A DNA stretch of 64,000 nt, taken from assembly GCA_963807425.1 (NCBI GenBank), contig CAWEBZ010000011.1, forward strand, positions 1-64,000, written 5' to 3'. Shown one piece after another: positions 59,784 through 64,000 of this stretch. Below the pieces are notes generated by a model. It worked only from the letters and a program-made list of their open reading frames with translations. It searched no databases and had not been told where the DNA came from. Position 1 is the stretch's first letter. Each line of letters starts with the position of its first letter. This DNA is from VRUE01 sp963807425 (GTDB lineage: Bacteria > Actinomycetota > Thermoleophilia > Solirubrobacterales > 70-9). The position numbers were made by a program, and so were the translations under genes.

Positions 59784-61541
59784 ATGGCCCAGGGCTGGGT
59801 GCAGATCGTTGTCTTCCTGATCGTCCTCACCGCGCTGGTGCCGCTGCTCGGCGGCTACATCGCCAAGGTCTTCCAGGGCGAACGAGTCTTCTTGTCCCCT
59901 CTCTTCGGGCAAATCGAGCGCTTCGCTTACCGGGTGTTGCGTGTGCGGCCCGAGGAGGGTCAGGACTGGAAGGCCTACGCCCGCTCGATAGTCGTCTTCA
60001 GCGTTGTTTCCTGGCTGGTGCTCTACCTGATCCTGCGCACGCAGAGCATTCAGCCGTTCAACCCCGACGGCTTCGACACCTCCGGTCCCTGGAACCTCAG
60101 CTTCAACACCGCCTCCTCATTCGTCACCAACACCAACTGGCAGTACTACGGCGGCGAGACGACCCTCACCTACTTCGCCCAGATGGCGGGGCTGACGGTG
60201 CAGAACTTCGTCTCCGCTGCGGTTGGGATCGCTGCCCTGGCGGCGGTGATCCGCGGCTTCGCCTCGCGCAGTGGCGCTGCGCTCGGCAACTTCTGGTCCG
60301 ACCTGGTCAGGATCAACCTCTACATCCTGCTGCCGATCTCATTCGTCGCGGCGCTGGTGCTCGTCTCCCAGGGTGTGATTCAGACCCTCGGCGGCTCGCA
60401 GGTCTTCGACACGATCGCCGGCGGGTCCCAGACGCTGGCGCTCGGCCCGGTCGCCTCGCAGGAGGCGATCAAGGAGCTGGGGACCAACGGCGGCGGCTTC
60501 TTCAACGTCAACAGCGCGATGCCGTTCGAGAACGCCAACGGCCTGACCAACTTCGTCGAGCTGATGCTGATCCTGATCATCCCGGCCAGCCTCACCTACA
60601 CCTTCGGCCGCATGATCGGCAACCGCCGCCAGGGCTGGGCGCTCTACGGGGCGATGATGGCGATGTTCATCGTCGCCGTCGCCGTCGTCTACATCGCCGA
60701 GCAGCACGGCTCCCCGGCTCAGCACCATGCCGGTGTCCTTACCTCTGCCTTCGACGGTTCGACCGGCGGCAACATGGAGGGAAAGGAGCAGCGCTTCGGC
60801 ATCTCCGAGACCTCGCTTTGGGCGGCGATCACCACGGTCACCTCCTGCGGCGCCGTCAACGGCGCGATGGACTCGCTGACCGGAATCGGGGGCCTGGTGC
60901 CGCTGGCCAACATGGGGACCGGCGAGGTGGTCTTCGGCGGGGTCGGCTCGGGCCTCTACTACATGCTGCTCTTCGTCCTGCTGACCGTCTTCATCGCCGG
61001 CCTGATGGTTGGCCGCACCCCGGAGTTCCTCGGCAAGAAGATCGAGTCGAGGGAGGTGAAGCTGATTCTCATCGGCGTCCTCGTCACGCCGCTACTGGTG
61101 CTCTTCGCGACCGCCTGGGCGGTGGCCAGCCCCGATGGCACCCAGTCGATCTACAACTCCGGCCCCCAGGGCTTCTCGGAGTCGCTCTACGCCTATATGT
61201 CGCAGGCCAACAACAACGGCTCCGCCTTCGCCGGCTACACCGGCTTCCTGCAGCCGAACGCGCCCGGCAACGTCGGCTCGGAAGCGTTCAGCTTCGCCAA
61301 CTTGCTCGGCGGCATGGTGATGCTGTTCTCCCGCTTCCTGCCGATGATCGCGGCGCTGGCGGTGGCCGGCTCGCTGGCCGGCAAGCGGATCGCCCCGGCC
61401 GGCGCCGGCACCTTCCGCGCCGACTCCCCGACCTTCGTGATCCTGCTGATCGGCGTCGTCGTGATCGTCGCCGCTCTCACCTTCTTCCCCGCCTTCCTGC
61501 TCGGCCCGATCGTGCAGGGACTTACCGACCAGCTCTTCTGA
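59784..61541 (+). CDS. kdpA: Potassium-transporting ATPase subunit A
   Basis: A 585-residue channel-like subunit, typical length. PFNPDGF, NTNWQYYGGETTLTYFAQM, GTNGGGFFNVNSAMPFENA, TSCGAVNGAMDSL and NNNGSAFAGYTGFL are the four selectivity-filter/P-loop regions of KdpA. It binds and passes K+ in the inner membrane. No frameshift. Confidence 0.95.
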   Translation: MAQGWVQIVVFLIVLTALVPLLGGYIAKVFQGERVFLSPLFGQIERFAYRVLRVRPEEGQDWKAYARSIVVFSVVSWLVLYLILRTQSIQPFNPDGFDTSGPWNLSFNTASSFVTNTNWQYYGGETTLTYFAQMAGLTVQNFVSAAVGIAALAAVIRGFASRSGAALGNFWSDLVRINLYILLPISFVAALVLVSQGVIQTLGGSQVFDTIAGGSQTLALGPVASQEAIKELGTNGGGFFNVNSAMPFENANGLTNFVELMLILIIPASLTYTFGRMIGNRRQGWALYGAMMAMFIVAVAVVYIAEQHGSPAQHHAGVLTSAFDGSTGGNMEGKEQRFGISETSLWAAITTVTSCGAVNGAMDSLTGIGGLVPLANMGTGEVVFGGVGSGLYYMLLFVLLTVFIAGLMVGRTPEFLGKKIESREVKLILIGVLVTPLLVLFATAWAVASPDGTQSIYNSGPQGFSESLYAYMSQANNNGSAFAGYTGFLQPNAPGNVGSEAFSFANLLGGMVMLFSRFLPMIAALAVAGSLAGKRIAPAGAGTFRADSPTFVILLIGVVVIVAALTFFPAFLLGPIVQGLTDQLF

Positions 61542-61542
61542 G

Positions 61543-62139
61543 ATGAACCACCTGCGAAAAGACCTGATCACCGCGACGATCGCGATCGTCTTCTTCACCC
61601 TGGCGCTCGGCATCGCCTATCCGCTTCTCACCACCGGCGTCTCCCAGGTGCTGTTCCCGAATGCCTCAAATGGCAGCAAGATCGAGCTCGACGGCAAGCT
61701 CGTCGGCTCGAAGCTGATCGGCCAGGACTTCCGCGGCCTGCCGCGCTACTTCCAGGGCCGCCCCTCGGTCACCGGCTACAGCGCCAACGTCACCTACTTC
61801 AACAACCTCGGGCCGAACAGCAAGGAACTCTCCGAATTCTTCGAAGAAGAACTGAAGACCTACCTGGCGCGCGAGCGCCGCTATGACCCAGGCCTCACCG
61901 CCGCCGACGTGCCGGTCGACGCCGTCACCACCTCGGCCTCCGGAGTCGATCCCCATATCTCCGAGGCCAACGCCCGCATCCAGGCGCACCGGGTGGCGGC
62001 GGTTCGCGATCTGCCGCTCGACCGGGTGCTCGAGCTGATCGACGAGCACACCGAGGGCCGCTTCCTCGGCCTCTTTGGCGAGCCCGGCGTCAGCGTGCTT
62101 CAGCTCAACCTCTCCATCGACAAGGAAGCGCCCCGATGA
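61543..62139 (+). CDS. kdpC: Potassium-transporting ATPase subunit C
   Basis: A 198-residue subunit with one N-terminal helix (ITATIAIVFFTLALGIAYPLL) and the periplasmic domain: YFQGRPSVTGYSANVTYFNN, PVDAVTTSASGVDPHISEANARIQAHRVA. The V-T-x-S-x-S-G-V-D-P-H segment is the KdpC hallmark. It precedes kdpB, whereas the common order is A-B-C. Its TGA overlaps the kdpB ATG. Confidence 0.93.
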   Translation: MNHLRKDLITATIAIVFFTLALGIAYPLLTTGVSQVLFPNASNGSKIELDGKLVGSKLIGQDFRGLPRYFQGRPSVTGYSANVTYFNNLGPNSKELSEFFEEELKTYLARERRYDPGLTAADVPVDAVTTSASGVDPHISEANARIQAHRVAAVRDLPLDRVLELIDEHTEGRFLGLFGEPGVSVLQLNLSIDKEAPR

Positions 62140-64000
62140 CCGACGAGACCCTCCGTAATCGCCCCCGCTCGCTGTTCGACCGCGCGATCATGTTGCGGGC
62201 GACGGTCGACTCGCTGATCAAGCTCGACCCCCGCCACCAGATCCGCAACCCGGTGATGTTCGTGGTCGAGATCGGTGCCGTCATCACCACCGGTGGCTGG
62301 TTGATCCAGGTCTTCGGCGGCCCACCCCTGGGCGGCGGCGACGAGCCAGCCTGGTTCGCGTTCTCGATCAGTGCCTGGCTCTGGCTCACCGTCGTCTTCG
62401 CCAACTTCGCCGAGGCGCTGGCCGAGGGCCGCGGCAAGGCGCAGGCCGACGCGCTGCGCTCGATGCGCACCGAGACCGTCGCCCGCCTGCGCGACGGTGG
62501 CGAGAAGCCGGCCTCGGAGCTGCGCCGCGGCGACGTGGTCGTGGTCGAGGCGGGAGAGGCGATCCCCGGTGACGGCACCGTGATCGAAGGCATCGCCTCG
62601 GTCGACGAGTCGGCGATCACCGGCGAGTCGGCGCCCGTCGTGCGCGAGTCCGGCGGTGACCGCAGCGCCGTCACCGGCGGCACCCGCGTCCTCTCCGATC
62701 GCATCGTGATCGAAATCACCCAGGAGCCGGGGCAGAGCTTCCTCGACAAGATGATCGCGCTGGTCGAGGGAGCCGAGCGGCGCAAGACCCCGAACGAGAT
62801 CGCCCTCAACATCTTGCTCGCAGGCCTCACGCTCGTCTTCTTGGCGGTGGTCGTCGCGCTACGGCCGTTCGCCGAGTTCTCCGGGACCGACGCATCGGTG
62901 GTCACCCTGATCGCCCTGCTCGTCGCGCTGATCCCAACCACGATCGGCGCCCTGCTCTCGGCGATCGGGATCGCCGGCATGGACCGCCTCGTCCGCCACA
63001 ACGTCCTTGCCCTGTCCGGGCGCTCGGTCGAGGCCAGCGGCGACGTCGACGTGCTGCTCTTGGACAAGACCGGGACGATCACGCTCGGCAACCGCGAGGC
63101 GACGCAGTTCATTCCGATGCCGGGAATCGAGGAGCGAGAGCTGGCCGAAGCGGCGCAGCTCTCCTCGCTGGCCGATGAGACGCCGGAGGGGCGCTCGATC
63201 GTCGTCCTCGCCAAGGAGTACGGGATCCGCGAGCGCGAGCTGCGCTCCCATGAGGCGACCTTCGTTCCCTTCTCCGCCGAAACCAGGATGAGCGGCGTCG
63301 ACGTCAACGGCAACCAGTATCGAAAGGGTGCCGGCGACGCGATCATCAAGTTCGTCGAAGAGGCCGGCGGCAGGCCTCCCGTCGAGCTGCAGGAACAGCT
63401 CGACCTGATCGGCCGCGACGGCGGGACGCCGCTGGCGGTCTGCCGCGACAACCACGTGCTCGGCGTCGTCTACCTGAAGGACATCGTCAAGGAGGGGATG
63501 AGCGCCCGCTTCGCCGAGCTGCGGCGGATGGGGATCAGCACGGTGATGGTGACCGGGGACAACAAGCTGACCGCGGCAAAGATCGCCGAGGAGTCGGGAG
63601 TCGACGACTTCCTGCCGGAAGCTACGCCGGAGCAGAAGCTGGAGCTGATCCGGACTCATCAAGCCGAAGGGCGGATGGTCGCGATGGCCGGCGACGGCAC
63701 CAACGACGCTCCCGCGCTCGCTCAGTCCGACGTCGGGGTGGCAATGAACACCGGCACCCAGGCCGCCCGCGAGGCCGGCAACATGGTCGACCTCGACTCC
63801 AATCCCACGAAGCTCATAGAGATCGTCGAGATCGGCAAGCAGCTCCTCATCACCCGTGGCGCCCTGACCACTTTCTCGATCGCCAACGACGTCGCCAAGT
63901 ACTTCGCGATCCTGCCGGCGATCTTCGCCTTCACCTATGCCGCCAATCCGGGCGAGCGGGGGCCGCTGGACGACCTCAACATCATGTCGCTGGGCACGCC
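62136..64000 (+). CDS. kdpB: Potassium-transporting ATPase subunit B (cut by window end)
   Basis: A P-type ATPase, 621 residues visible out of about 680. It starts MTDETLRNRPRSLFDRAIML; the actuator motif ITGESAPV (Ser equivalent of the E. coli regulatory Ser162 is present), phosphorylation motif DKTGTITLG (phospho-Asp), PFSAETRMSG, KGAGDAI (nucleotide-binding) and MAGDGTNDAPALAQSDVGVAMN are all intact. It hydrolyses ATP to drive K+ uptake through KdpA. The final transmembrane helices lie beyond the window. Confidence 0.94.
   Translation, partial: MTDETLRNRPRSLFDRAIMLRATVDSLIKLDPRHQIRNPVMFVVEIGAVITTGGWLIQVFGGPPLGGGDEPAWFAFSISAWLWLTVVFANFAEALAEGRGKAQADALRSMRTETVARLRDGGEKPASELRRGDVVVVEAGEAIPGDGTVIEGIASVDESAITGESAPVVRESGGDRSAVTGGTRVLSDRIVIEITQEPGQSFLDKMIALVEGAERRKTPNEIALNILLAGLTLVFLAVVVALRPFAEFSGTDASVVTLIALLVALIPTTIGALLSAIGIAGMDRLVRHNVLALSGRSVEASGDVDVLLLDKTGTITLGNREATQFIPMPGIEERELAEAAQLSSLADETPEGRSIVVLAKEYGIRERELRSHEATFVPFSAETRMSGVDVNGNQYRKGAGDAIIKFVEEAGGRPPVELQEQLDLIGRDGGTPLAVCRDNHVLGVVYLKDIVKEGMSARFAELRRMGISTVMVTGDNKLTAAKIAEESGVDDFLPEATPEQKLELIRTHQAEGRMVAMAGDGTNDAPALAQSDVGVAMNTGTQAAREAGNMVDLDSNPTKLIEIVEIGKQLLITRGALTTFSIANDVAKYFAILPAIFAFTYAANPGERGPLDDLNIMSLGT

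Overview
The window is high-GC DNA from an actinobacterium. The best guess is Thermoleophilia (Solirubrobacterales or relatives). The reasons are a complete set of coenzyme F420 biosynthesis genes, a MeaA-type mutase with crotonyl-CoA carboxylase/reductase, many GTG/TTG starts, ATGA/TGATG gene overlaps and several actinobacterial small-protein families. The taxonomic call is inference. There are three tRNA genes, no rRNA and no CRISPR array.

Layout: 0-3.2 kb holds a repeat-bearing surface protein, a Ser/Thr kinase and a MaoC-type hydratase. At 3.2-8.2 kb, ethylmalonyl-CoA mutase (meaA) and crotonyl-CoA carboxylase/reductase (ccr) indicate an ethylmalonyl-CoA route, with an ArsR regulator and ClpS between them. 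At 8.2-16 kb come rmuC, a lipoprotein, ygfZ, a tightly coupled multicopper oxidase - ZIP transporter - MntR-like regulator operon with two operator-like repeats at its start, and an NMT1/THI5-type binding lipoprotein. At 16-24 kb are an aquaporin, fbiC (FO synthase) containing a 103-bp palindromic insert, and a npdG-cofD-cofC-cofE operon, so F420 synthesis and reduction are together. At 24-30.6 kb are an SDR, a hotdog thioesterase, HMG-CoA lyase, an acyl-CoA carboxylase beta subunit and acetoacetyl-CoA synthetase, consistent with leucine/ketone-body catabolism.

At 30.6-34.3 kb two tRNA-Leu genes and tRNA-Trp mark an accessory zone. A LAGLIDADG-type ORF follows tRNA-Leu(CAA). The 3' end of tRNA-Trp is duplicated 1.8 kb downstream (31-bp direct repeat), bounding a mini-island with a SIR2-like/DUF4917-type protein, a DUF2188 protein and a decayed HicB antitoxin but no integrase.

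At 34.4-49.4 kb lie membrane and envelope functions: a diacylglycerol-kinase-like enzyme coupled to a PAP2 phosphatase, a membrane-anchored phosphodiesterase-like protein, AI-2E, SulP and MFS transporters, SHOCT proteins, DUF1990, and a DUF3618-YihY fusion with a holin-like protein. At 49.6-57.6 kb is a stress-type block: an unusual TetR-HTH + PP2C phosphatase fusion, ferritin-like proteins, CDGSH, a diiron/heme-oxygenase-like enzyme and others. Several of these genes have a GTTT-N15-GGGTAG type promoter resembling sigma-B/F sites. The window ends in a kdp potassium-ATPase operon with order kdpD-kdpE-small TM ORF-kdpF-kdpA-kdpC-kdpB (kdpB cut by the window edge).

Many genes between about 8 and 28 kb, and a few between 48 and 56 kb, are broken almost always by single-base insertions while the encoded proteins stay well conserved. 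I treat these as probable assembly/read errors and annotate the whole gene, giving the approximate break points.
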